Positions 20,061 to 33,200 of a stretch of DNA of 64,000 bases are shown in pieces (the stretch's first letter is position 1; every line of letters starts with the position of its first letter). A program made the position numbers and the translations under genes. This stretch comes from Microplitis mediator (Eukaryota > Arthropoda > Insecta > Hymenoptera > Braconidae): positions 22,632,781 to 22,696,780 of the forward strand of contig NC_079977.1 in the NCBI RefSeq assembly GCF_029852145.1. Direction: 5' to 3'. A model generated the notes under the pieces. The model had not been told where the DNA came from. It did no database searches and saw nothing but the letters and a program-made list of their open reading frames with translations.

Positions 20061-23000
20061 GTGGCATCTCTACCCATCTCCACCCATGTCCACCCAACCT
20101 TAGTTGGGTCTGAACTAAAGGAATAAATTTTTCTCAGGACTTTTTGTGGTATTTCCTACTACAGGACACTAAATGAAACAAAAAACGTTTATATTGTGAT
20201 GAGTTGTTTCCAACAGGGCAAAAGTTACGGGCTACTCTTCAAAAAAATACATGGTGGCATCTCTACCCATCTCCACCCATGTCCACCCAACCTTAGATGG
20301 GTCTGAACTAAAGAAATAAATTTTTCTCAGGACTTTTTGTGGTATTTCCTACTACAGGACACTAAATGAAACAAAAAACGTTTATATTGTGATGAGTTGT
20401 TTCCAACAGGGCAAAAGTTACGGGCTACTCTTCAAAAAAATACATGGTGGCATCTCCACCCATCTCCACCCATGTCCACCCAACCTTAGATGGGTCTGAA
20501 CTAAAGAAATAAATTTTTCTCAGGACTTTTTGTGGTATTTCCTACTACAGGACACTAAATGAAACAAAAAACGTTTATATTGTGATGAGTTGTTTCCAAC
20601 AGGGCAAAAAATACGGGCTACTCTTCAAAAAAATACATGGTGGCATCTCTACCCATCTCCACCCATGTCCACCCAACCTTAGATGGGTCTGAACTAAAGA
20701 AATAAATTTTTCTCAGGACTTTTTGTGGTATTTCCTACTACAGGACACTAAATGAAACAAAAAACGTTTATATTGTGATGAGTTGTTTCCAACAGGGCAA
20801 AAAATACGGGCTACTCTTCAAAAAAATACATGATGGCATCTCCACCCATCTCCACCCATGTCCACCCAACCTTAGATGGGTCTGAACTAAAGAAATAAAT
20901 TTTTCTCAGGACTTTTTGTGGTATTTCCTACTACAGGACACTAAATGAAACAAAAAACGTTTATATTGTGATGAGTTGTTTCCAACAGGGCAAAAGTTAC
21001 GGGCTACTCTTCAAAAAAAAATACATGATGGCATCTCCACCCATCTCCACCCATGTCCACCCATCCTTAGATGAGTCGAAACTCAGAAAATAAATTTTTC
21101 TCAGGACTTTTTGTGGTATTTCCTACTACAGGACACTAAATGAAACAAAAAACGTTTATATTGTGATGAGTTATTTCCGACAGGGCAAAAGTTACGGGCT
21201 ACTCTTCAAAAAAAAATACATGGTGGCATCTCTACCCATCTCCACCCATGTCCACCCAACCTTAGATGGGTCTGAACTAAAGAAATAAATTTTTCTCAGG
21301 ACTTTTTGTGGTATTTCCTACTACAGGACACTAAATGAAACAAAAAACGTTTATATTGTGATGAGTTGTTTCCAACAGGGCAAAAGTTACGGGCTACTCT
21401 TCAAAAAAAAATACATGGTGGCATCTCTACCCATCTCCACCCATGTCCACCCAACCTTAGATGGGTCTGAACTAAAGAAATAAATTTTTCTCAGGACTTT
21501 TTGTGGTATTTCCTACTACAGGACACTAAATGAAACAAAAAACGTTTATATTGTGATGAGTTGTTTCCAACAGGGCAAAAGTTACGGGCTACTCTTCAAA
21601 AAAATACATGGTGGCATCTCCACCCATCTCCACCCATGTCCACCCAACCTTAGATGGGTCTGAACTAAAGAAATAAATTTTTCTCAGGACTTTTTGTGGT
21701 ATTTCCTACTACAGGACACTAAATGAAACAAAAAACGTTTATATTGTGATGAGTTGTTTCCAACAGGGCAAAAAATACGGGCTACTCTTCAAAAAAATAC
21801 ATGGTGGCATCTCTACCCATCTCCACCCATGTCCACCCAACCTTAGATGGGTCTGAACTAAAGAAATAAATTTTTCTCAGGACTTTTTGTGGTATTTCCT
21901 ACTACAGGACACTAAATGAAACAAAAAACGTTTATATTGTGATGAGTTGTTTCCAACAGGGCAAAAGTTACGGGCTACTCTTCAAAAAAATACATGGTGG
22001 CATCTCCACCCATCTCCACCCATGTCCACCCAACCTTAGATGGGTCTGAACTAAAGAAATAAATTTTTCTCAGGACTTTTTGTGGTATTTCCTACTACAG
22101 GACACTAAATGAAACAAAAAACGTTTATATTGTGATGAGTTGTTTCCAACAGGGCAAAAAATACGGGCTACTCTTCAAAAAAATACATGGTGGCATCTCT
22201 ACCCATCTCCACCCATGTCCACCCAACCTTAGATGGGTCTGAACTAAAGAAATAAATTTTTCTCAGGACTTTTTGTGGTATTTCCTACTACAGGACACTA
22301 AATGAAACAAAAAACGTTTATATTGTGATGAGTTATTTCCGACAGGGCAAAAGTTACGGGCTACTCTTCAAAAAAAAATACATGATGGCATCTCCACCCA
22401 TCTCCACCCATGTCCACCCATCCTTAGATGAGTCGAAACTCAGAAAATAAATTTTTCTCAGGACTTTTTGTGGTATTTCCTACTACAGGACACTAAATGA
22501 AACAAAAAACGTTTATATTGTGATGAGTTATTTCCGACAGGGCAAAAGTTACGGGCTACTCTTCAAAAAAAAATACATGATGGCATCTCCACCCATCTCC
22601 ACCCATGTCCACCCATCCTTAGATGAATCGAAACTCAGAAAATAAATTTTTTTCAGGACTTTTTGTGGTATTTCCTACTACAGGACACTAAATGGAACAA
22701 AAAACGTTTATATTGTGATGAGTTATTTCCGACAGGGCAAAAGTTACGGGCTACTCTTCAAAAAAAAATACATGATGGCATCTCCACCCATCTCCACCCA
22801 TGTCCACCCAACCTTAGATGGGTCTAAACTAAAAAAATAAATTTTTCTCAGGACTTTTTGTGGTATTTCCTACTACAGGACACTAAATGAAACAAAAAAC
22901 GTTTATATTGTGATGAGTTATTTTCAACAGGGCAAAAGTTACGGGCTACTCTTCAAAAAAATACATGGTGGCATCTCCACCCATCTCCACCCATGTCCAC

Positions 23001-26000
23001 CCATCCTTAGATGAGTCGAAATTCGAAAAATAAATTTTTCTCAGGACTTTTTGCGGTATTTCCTACTACAGGACACTAAATGAAACAAAAAACGTTTATA
23101 TTGTGATGAGTTGTTTCCAACAGGGCAAAAAATACGGGCTACTCTTCAAAAAAATACATGGTGGCATCTCTACCCATCTCCACCCATGTCCACCCAACCT
23201 TAGATGGGTCTGAACTAAAGAAATAAATTTTTCTCAGGACTTTTTGTGGTATTTCCTACTACAGGACACTAAATGAAACAAAAAACGTTTATATTGTGAT
23301 GAGTTGTTTCCAACAGGGCAAAAAATACGGGCTACTCTTCAAAAAAATACATGGTGGCATCTCCACCCATCTCCACCCATGTCCACCCAACCTTAGATGG
23401 GTCTGAACTAAAGAAATAAATTTTTCTCAGGACTTTTTGTGGTATTTCCTACTACAGGACACTAAATGAAACAAAAAACGTTTATATTGTGATGAGTTAT
23501 TTCCGACAGGGCAAAAGTTACGGGCTACTCTTCAAAAAAAAATACATGATGGCATCTCCACCCATCTCCACCCATGTCCACCCATCCTTAGATGAGTCGA
23601 AACTCAGAAAATAAATTTTTCTCAGGACTTTTTGTGGTATTTCCTACTACAGGACACTAAATGAAACAAAAAACGTTTATATTGTGATGAGTTATTTCCG
23701 ACAGGGCAAAAGTTACGGGCTACTCTTCAAAAAAAAATACATGATGGCATCTCCACCCATCTCCACCCATGTCCACCCATCCTTAGATGAATCGAAACTC
23801 AGAAAATAAATTTTTTTCAGGACTTTTTGTGGTATTTCCTACTACAGGACACTAAATGGAACAAAAAACGTTTATATTGTGATGAGTTATTTCCGACAGG
23901 GCAAAAGTTACGGGCTACTCTTCAAAAAAAAATACATGATGGCATCTCCACCCATCTCCACCCATGTCCACCCAACCTTAGATGGGTCTAAACTAAAAAA
24001 ATAAATTTTTCTCAGGACTTTTTGTGGTATTTCCTACTACAGGACACTAAATGAAACAAAAAACGTTTATATTGTGATGAGTTATTTTCAACAGGGCAAA
24101 AGTTACGGGCTACTCTTCAAAAAAATACATGGTGGCATCTCCACCCATCTCCACCCATGTCCACCCATCCTTAGATGAGTCGAAATTCGAAAAATAAATT
24201 TTTCTCAGGACTTTTTGCGGTATTTCCTACTACAGGACACTAAATGGAACAAAAAACGTTTGTATTGTGATGGGTTAATTCCAACAGGGCGAAAGTTACG
24301 GGCTACTCTTCAAAAAAATACATGGTGGCATCTCCACCCATCTCCACCCATGTCCACCCATCCTTAGATGAATCGAAACTCAGAAAATAAATTTTTTTCA
24401 GGACTTTTTGTGGTATTTCCTACTACAGGACACTAAATGGAACAAAAAACGTTTGTATTGTGATGGGTTAATTCCAACAGGGCGAAAGTTACGGGCTACT
24501 CTTCAAAAAAATACATGGTGGCATCTCCACCCATCTCCACCCATGTCCACCCATCCTTAGATGAGTCGAAATTCGAAAAATAAATTTTTCTCAGGACTTT
24601 TTGCGGTATTTCCTACTACAGGACACTAAATGGAACAAAAAACGTTTGTATTGTGATGGGTTATTTCCAACAGGGCGAAAGTTACGGGCTACTCTTCAAA
24701 AAAATACATGGTGGCATCTCTACCCATCTCCACCCAACCTTAGATGGGTCTGAACTAAAGAAATAAATTTTTCTCAGGACTTTTTGCGGTATTTCCTACT
24801 ACAGGACACTAAATGGAACAAAAAACGTTTGTATTGTGATGGGTTATTTCCAACAGGGCGAAAGTTACGGGCTACTCTTCAAAAAAATACATGGTGGCAT
24901 CTCCACCCATCTCCACCCATGTCCACCCATCCTTAGATGAATCGAAACTCAGAAAATAAATTTTTTTCAGGACTTTTTGTGGTATTTCCTACTACAGGAC
25001 ACTAAATGAAACAAAAAACGTTTGTATTGTGATGGGTTATTTCCAACAGGGCGAAAGTTACGGGCTACTCTTCAAAAAAATACATGGTGGCATCTCCACC
25101 CATCTCCACCCATGTCCACCCATCCTTAGATGAATCGAAACTCAGAAAATAAATTTTTTTCAGGACTTTTTGTGGTATTTCCTACTACAGGACACTAAAT
25201 GGAACAAAAAACGTTTGTATTGTGATGGGTTATTTCCAACAGGGCGAAAGTTACGGGCTACTCTTCAAAAAAATACATGGTGGCATCTCCACCCATCTCC
25301 ACCCATGTCCACCCATCCTTAGATGAGTCGAAATTCGAAAAATAAATTTTTCTCAGGACTTTTTGCGGTATTTCCTACTACAGGACACTAAATGGAACAA
25401 AAAACGTTTGTATTGTGATGGGTTATTTCCAACAGGGCGAAAGTTACGGGCTACTCTTCGAAAAAATACATGGTGGCATCTCTACCCATCTCCACCCATG
25501 TCCACCCAACCTTAGATAGGTCTGAAGTAAAGAAATAAATTTTTCTCTGGACTTTTTGTGGTATTTCCTACTACAGGACACTAAATCTAACAAAAAACGT
25601 TTATATTGTGGTGGGTTATTTCCAACAGGGCGAAAGTTACGGGCTACTCTTCAAAAAAATACATGGTGGCATCTCCACCCATCTCCACCCATGTCCACCC
25701 ATCCTTAGATGAATCGAAACTCAGAAAATAAATTTTTTTCAGGACTTTTTGTGGTATTTCCTACTACAGGACACTAAATGAAACAAAAAACGTTTATATT
25801 GTGATGAGTTATTTCCGACAGGGCAAAAGTTACGGGCTACTCTTCAAAAAAATACATGGTGGCATCTCCACCCATCTCCACCCATGTCCACCCATCCTTA
25901 GATGAGTCGAAACTCAGAAAATAAATTTTTCTCAGGACTTTTTGTGGTATTTCCTACTACAGGACACTAAATGGAACGAAAAACGTTTATATTGCGATGG

Positions 26001-27149
26001 GTTATTTCCAACAGGGCAAAAGTTACGGGCTACTCTTCAAAAAAATACATGGTGGCATCTCCACCCATCTCCACCCATGTCCACCCATCCTTAGATGAGT
26101 CGAAACTCAGAAAATAAATTTTTCTCAGGACTTTTTGTGGTATTTCCTACTACAGGACACTAAATGGAACGAAAAACGTTTATATTGCGATGGGTTATTT
26201 CCAACAGGTCAAAAGTTACGGGCTACTCTTCAAAAAAATACATGGTGGCATCTCTACCCATCTCCACCCATGTCCACCCAACCTTAGATGGGTCTGGACT
26301 AAAGAAATAAATTTTTCTCAGGACTTTTTGCGGTATTTCCTACTACAGGACACTAAATGGAACAAAAAACGTTTATATTGTGATGGGTTATTTCCAACAG
26401 GGCAAAAGTTACGGGCTACTCTTCAAAAAAATACATGGTGGCATCTCCACCCATCTCCACCCATGTCCACCCATCCTTAGATGAGTCGAAACTCAGAAAA
26501 TAAATTTTTCTCAGGACTTTTTGTGGTATTTCCTACTACAGGACACTAAATGGAACGAAAAACGTTTATATTGCGATGGGTTATTTCCAACAGGTCAAAA
26601 GTTACGGGCTACTCTTCAAAAAAATACATGGTGGCATCTCTACCCATCTCCACCCATGTCCACCCAACCTTAGATGGGTCTGGACTAAAGAAATAAATTT
26701 TTCTCAGGACTTTTTGCGGTATTTCCTACTACAGGACACTAAATGGAACAAAAAACGTTTATATTGTGATGGGTTATTTCCAACAGGGCAAAAGTTACGG
26801 GCTACTCTTCAAAAAAATACATGGTGGCATCTCCACCCATCTCCACCCATGTCCACCCATCCTTAGATGTCGAAACTCAGAAAATAAATTTTTCTCAGGA
26901 CTATTTGCGGTATTTCCTACTACAGGACACTAAATGAAACAAAAAACGTTTATATTGTGATGGGTTATTTCCAACAGGGCAAAAGTTACGGGCTACCTTC
27001 AAAAAAAAATACATGATGGCATCTCCACCCATCTCTACCCATGTCCACCCATCCTTAGATGTCGAAACTCAGAAAATAAATTTCTCTCAGGACTATTTGC
27101 GGTATTTCCTACTACAGGACACTAAATGAAACAAAAAACGTTTATATTG

Positions 27150-28215
27150 TGGTGGGTTATTTCCAACAGAGCAAAAGTTACGGGCTACTCTTCAAAAGAA
27201 TACATGGTGGCATCTCCACCCATCTCCACCCATGTCCACCCATCCTTAGATCAGTCGAAACTCAGAAAATAAATTTTTCTCAGGACTTTTTGTGGTATTT
27301 CCTACTACAGGACTCTAAATGGAACAAAAAACGTTTGTATTGTGATGGGTTATTTCCAACAGGGCAAAAGTTACGGGCTACTCTTCAAAAAAATACATGG
27401 TGGCATCTCCACCCATCTCCACCCATGTCCACCCATCCTTAGATCAGTCGAAACTCAGAAAATAAATTTTTCTCAGGACTTTTTGTGGTATTTTCTACTA
27501 CAGTACACTAAATGGAACAAAAAACGTTTGTATTGTGATGGGTTATTTCCAACAGGGCAAAAGTTACGGGCTACTCTTCAAAAAAATACATGGTGGCATC
27601 TCCACCCATCTCCACCCATGTCCACCCATCCTTAGATCAGTCGAAACTCAGAAAATAAATTTTTCTCAGGACTTTTTGTGGTATTTCCTACTACAGGACT
27701 CTAAATGGAACAAAAAACGTTTGTATTGTGATGGGTTATTTCCAACAGGGCAAAAGTTACGGGCTACTCTTCAAAAAAATACATGGTGGCATCTCCACCC
27801 ATCTCCACCCATGTCCACCCATCCTTAGATCAGTCTAAACTCAGAAAATAAATTTTTCTCAGGACTTTTTGTGGTATTTTATACTACAGTACACTAAATG
27901 GAACAAAAAACGTTTGTATTGTGATGGGTTATTTCCAACAGGGCAAAAGTTACGGGCTACTCTTCAAAAAAATACATGGTGGCATCTCCACCCATCTCCA
28001 CCCATGTCCACCCATCCTTAGATCAGTCGAAACTCAGAAAATAAATTTTTCTCAGGACTTTTTGTGGTATTTTCTACTACAGTACACTAAATGGAACAAA
28101 AAACGTTTATATTGTGATGGGTTATTTCCAAAAGGGCAAAAGTTACGGGCTACTCTTCAAAAAAATACATGGTGGCATCTCCACCCATCTCCACCCGTGT
28201 CCACCCATCCTTAGA
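27150..28215 (+). repeat. Run of near-identical units with GATCAGTCG
   Basis: The diagnostic AGATCAGTC replaces AGATGAGTC at about 27,248, 27,441, 27,634, 27,827 and 28,020, spaced exactly 193 bp, and is confined to this run. GGACTC and GTACAC variants alternate among them, hinting at an embedded dimer. Confidence 0.85.
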
Positions 28216-30240
28216 TGAGTCGAAACTCAGAAAATAAATTTTTCTCAGAACTTTTTGTGGTATTTCTTACTACAGGACACTAAATGGAACAAAAAACGTT
28301 CATATTGTGATGGGTTATTTCCAACAGGGCAAAAGTTACGGGCTACTCTTCAAAAAAATACATGGTGGCATCTCCACCCATCTCCACCCATGTCCACCCA
28401 TCCTTAGATGGGTCTGAACTAAAAAAATAAATTTTTCTCAGGACTTTTTGTGGTATTTCCTACTAGAGGACACTAAATGGAACAAAAAACGTTTATATTG
28501 TGATGGGTTATTTCCAACAGGGCAAAAGTTACGGGCTACTCTTCAAAAAAATACATGGTAGCATCTCCACCCATCTCCACCCATGTCCACCCATCCTTAG
28601 ATGAGTCGAAACTCAGAAAATAAATTTTTCTCAGGACTTTTTGTGGTATTTCTTACTACAGGACACTAAATGGAACAAAAAACGTTCATATTGTGATGGG
28701 TTATTTCCAACAGGGCAAAAGTTACGGGCTACTCTTCAAAAAAATACATGGTGGCATCTCCACCCATCTCCACCCATGTCCACCCATCCTTAGATGGGTC
28801 TGAACTAAAAAAATAAATTTTTCTCAGGACTTTTTGTGGTATTTCCTACTAGAGGACACTAAATGGAACAAAAAACGTTTATATTGTGATGGGTTATTTC
28901 CAAAAGGGCAAAAGTTACGGGCTACTCTTCAAAAAAATACATGGTGGCATCTCCACCCATCTCCACCCGTGTCCACCCATCCTTAGATGAGTCGAAACTC
29001 AGAAAATAAATTTTTCTCAGGACTTTTTGTGGTATTTCTTACTACAGGACACTAAATGGAACAAAAAACGTTCATATTGTGATGGGTTATTTCCAACAGG
29101 GCAAAAGTTACGGACTACTCTTCAAAAAAATACATGGTGGCATCTCCACCCATCTCCACCCATGTCCACCCATCCTTAGATGGGTCTGAACTAAAGAAAT
29201 AAATTTTTCTCAGGACTTTTTGTGGTATTTCCTACTACGGGACACTAAATGGAACAAAAAACGTTTATATTGTGATGGGTTATTTCCAAAAGGGCAAAAG
29301 TTACGGGCTACTCTTCAAAAAAATACATGGTGGCATCTCCACCCATCTCCACCCGTGTCCACCCATCCTTAGATGAGTCGAAACTCAGAAAATAAATTTT
29401 TCTCAGGACTTTTTGTGGTATTTCTTACTACAGGACACTAAATGGAACAAAAAACGTTCATATTGTGATGGGTTATTTCCAACAGGGCAAAAGTTACGGA
29501 CTACTCTTCAAAAAAATACATGGTGGCATCTCCACCCATCTCCACCCATGTCCACCCATCCTTAGATGGGTCTGAACTAAAAAAATATATTTTTCTCAGG
29601 ACTTTTTGTGGTATTTCCTACTAGAGGACACTAAATGGAACAAAAAACGTTTATATTGTGATGGGTTATTTCCAACAGGGCAAAAGTTACGGGCTACTCT
29701 TCATAAAAATACATGGTGGCATCTCTACCCATCTCCACCCATGTCCACCCAACCTTAGATGGGTCTGAACTAAAGAAATAAATTTTTCTCAGGACTTTTT
29801 GTGGTATTTCCTACTACAGTACACTAAATGGAACAAAAAACGTTTATATTGTGATGGGTTATTTCCAAAAGGGCAAAAGTTACGGGCTACTCTTCAAAAA
29901 AATACATGGTGGCATCTCCACCCATCTCCACCCATGTCCACCCATCCTTAGATGAGTCGAAACTCAGAAAATAAATTTTTCTCAGGACTTTTTGTGGTAT
30001 TTCTTACTACAGGACACTAAATGGAACAAAAAACGTTCATATTGTGATGGGTTATTTCCAACAGGGCAAAAGTTACGGGCTACTCTTCAAAAAAATACAT
30101 GGTGGCATCTCCACCCATCTCCACCCATGTCCACCCATCCTTAGATGGGTCTGAACTAAAAAAATAAATTTTTCTCAGGACTTTTTGTGGTATTTCCTAC
30201 TAGAGGACACTAAATGGAACAAAAAACGTTTATATTGTGA
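28216..30240 (+). repeat. Dimeric higher-order repeat, 386 bp
   Basis: ACGTTCATATTG (instead of ACGTTTATATTG) occurs at 28,296, 28,682, 29,068, 29,454 and 30,033. The steps are 386, 386, 386 and 579 bp. Alternate units often carry CTACTAGAGGACAC or CCAAAAGGGC. The basic period is therefore two monomers, with one three-monomer step. Confidence 0.85.
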
Positions 30241-33200
30241 TGGGTTATTTCCAACAGGGCAAAAGTTACGGGCTACTCTTCATAAAAATACATGGTGGCA
30301 TCTCTACCCATCTCCACCCATGTCCACCCAACCTTAGATGGGTCTGAACTAAAGAAATAAATTTTTCTCAGGACTTTTTGTGGTATTTCCTACTACGGGA
30401 CACTAAATGGAACAAAAAACGTTTATATTGTGATGGGTTATTTCCGACAGAGCAAAAGTTACGGGCTACTCTTCAAAAAAATACATGGTGGCATCTCCAC
30501 CCATCTCCACCCATGTCCACCCAACCTTAGATGGGTCTAAACTCAGAAAATAAATTTTTCTCAGGACTTTTTGTGGTATTTCCTACTACAGGACACTAAA
30601 TGGAACAAAAAACGTTTATATTGTGATGGGTTATTTCCAACAGGGCAAAAGTTACGGGCTACTCTTCATAAAAATACATGGTGGCATCTCTACCCATCTC
30701 CACCCATGTCCACCCAACCTTAGATGGGTCTGAACTAAAGAAATAAATTTTTCTCAGGACTTTTTGTGGTATTTCCTACTACGGGACACTAAATGGAACA
30801 AAAAACGTTTATATTGTGATGGGTTATTTCCGACAGAGCAAAAGTTACGGGCTACTCTTCAAAAAAATACATGGTGGCATCTCCACCCATCTCCACCCAT
30901 GTCCACCCAACCTTAGATGGGTCTAAACTCAGAAAATAAATTTTTCTCAGGACTTTTTGTGGTATTTCCTACTACAGGACACTAAATGGAACAAAAAACG
31001 TTTATATTGTGATGGGTTATTTCCAACAGGGCAAAAGTTACGGGCTACTCTTCATAAAAATACATGGTGGCATCTCTACCCATCTCCACCCATGTCCACC
31101 CATCCTTAGATGAGTCGAAACTCAGAAAATAAATTTTTCTCAGGACTTTTTGTGGTATTTCCTACTACAGGACACTAAATGGAACAAAAAACGTTTATAT
31201 TGTGATGAGTTATTTTCAACAGGGCTAAAGTTACGGGCTACTCTTCAAAAAAAAATACATGGTGGCATCTCCACCCATCTCCACCCATGTCCACCCATCC
31301 TTAGATGAGTCGAAATTCGAAAAATAAATTTTTCTCAGGACTTTTTGCGGTATTTCCTACTACAGGACACTAAATGGAACAAAAAACGTTTGTATTGTGA
31401 TGGGTTATTTCCAACAGGGCGAAAGTTACGGGCTACTCTTCAAAAAAATACATGGTGGCATCTCCACCCATCTCCACCCATGTCCACCCAACCTTAGATG
31501 GGTCTGAACTAAAAAAATAAATTTTTCTCAGGACTTTTTGTGGTATTTCCTAATACAGGACACTAAATGGAACAAAAAACGTTTATATTGTGATGGGTTA
31601 TTTCCAAAAGGGCAAAAGTTACGGGCTACTCTTCAAAAAAAAATACATGGTGGCATCTCCACCCATCTCCACCCATGTCCACCCAACCTTAGATGGGTCT
31701 AAACTAAAAAAATAAATTTTTCTCAGGACTTTTTGTGGTATTTCCTACTACAGGACACTAAATGAAACAAAAAACGTTTATATTGTGATGAGTTATTTTC
31801 AACAGGGCAAAAGTTACGGGCTACTCTTCAAAAAAATACATGGTGGCATCTCCACCCATCTCCACCCATGTCCACCCAATCTTAGATGGGTCTGAACTAA
31901 AGAAATAAATTTTTCTCAGGACTTTTTGTGGTATTTCCTACTACAGGACACTAAATCTAACAAAAAACGTTTATATTGTGGTGGGTTATTTCCAACAGGG
32001 CGAAAGTTACGGGCTACTCTTCAAAAAAATACATGGTGGCATCTCCACCCATCTCCACCCATGTCCACCCATCCTTAGATGAGTCGAAATTCGAAAAATA
32101 AATTTTTCTCAGGACTTTTTGCGGTATTTCCTACTACAGGACACTAAATGGAACAAAAAACGTTTGTATTGTGATGGGTTATTTCCAACAGGGCGAAAGT
32201 TACGGGCTACTCTTCAAAAAAATACATGGTGGCATCTCCACCCATCTCCACCCATGTCCACCCAACCTTAGATGGGTCTGAACTAAAGAAATAAATTTTT
32301 CTCAGGACTTTTTGTGGTATTTCCTACTACAGGACACTAAATCTAACAAAAAACGTTTATATTGTGGTGGGTTATTTCCAACAGGGCGAAAGTTACGGGC
32401 TACTCTTCAAAAAAATACATGGTGGCATCTCCACCCATCTCCACCCATGTCCACCCATCCTTAGATGAGTCGAAATTCGAAAAATAAATTTTTCTTAGGA
32501 CTTTTTGAGGTATTTCCTTCTACAGGACACTAAATGGAACAAAAAACGTTTTTATTGTGATGAGTTATTTCCGACAGGACAAAAGTTACGGGCTACTCTT
32601 CAAAAAAAAATACATGATGGCATCTCCACCCATCTCCACCCATGTCCACCCAACCTTAGATGGGTCTAAACTAAAAAAATAAATTTTTCTCAGGACTTTT
32701 TGTGGTATTTCCTACTACAGGACACTAAATGAAACAAAAAACGTTTATATTGTGATGAGTTATTTCCGACAGGGCAAAAGTTACGGGCTACTCTTCAAAA
32801 AAAAATACATGATGGCATCTCCACCCATCTCCACCCATGTCCACCCAACCTTAGATGGGTCTAAACTAAAAAAATAAATTTTTCTCAGGACTTTTTGTGG
32901 TATTTCCTACTACAGGACACTAAATGAAACAAAAAACGTTTATATTGTGATGAGTTATTTTCAACAGGGCAAAAGTTACGGGCTACTCTTCAAAAAAATA
33001 CATGGTGGCATCTCCACCCATCTCCACCCATGTCCACCCATCCTTAGATGAGTCGAAATTCGAAAAATAAATTTTTCTCAGGACTTTTTGCGGTATTTCC
33101 TACTACAGGACACTAAATGGAACAAAAAACGTTTGTATTGTGATGGGTTATTTCCAACAGGGCGAAAGTTACGGGCTACTCTTCAAAAAAATACATGGTG

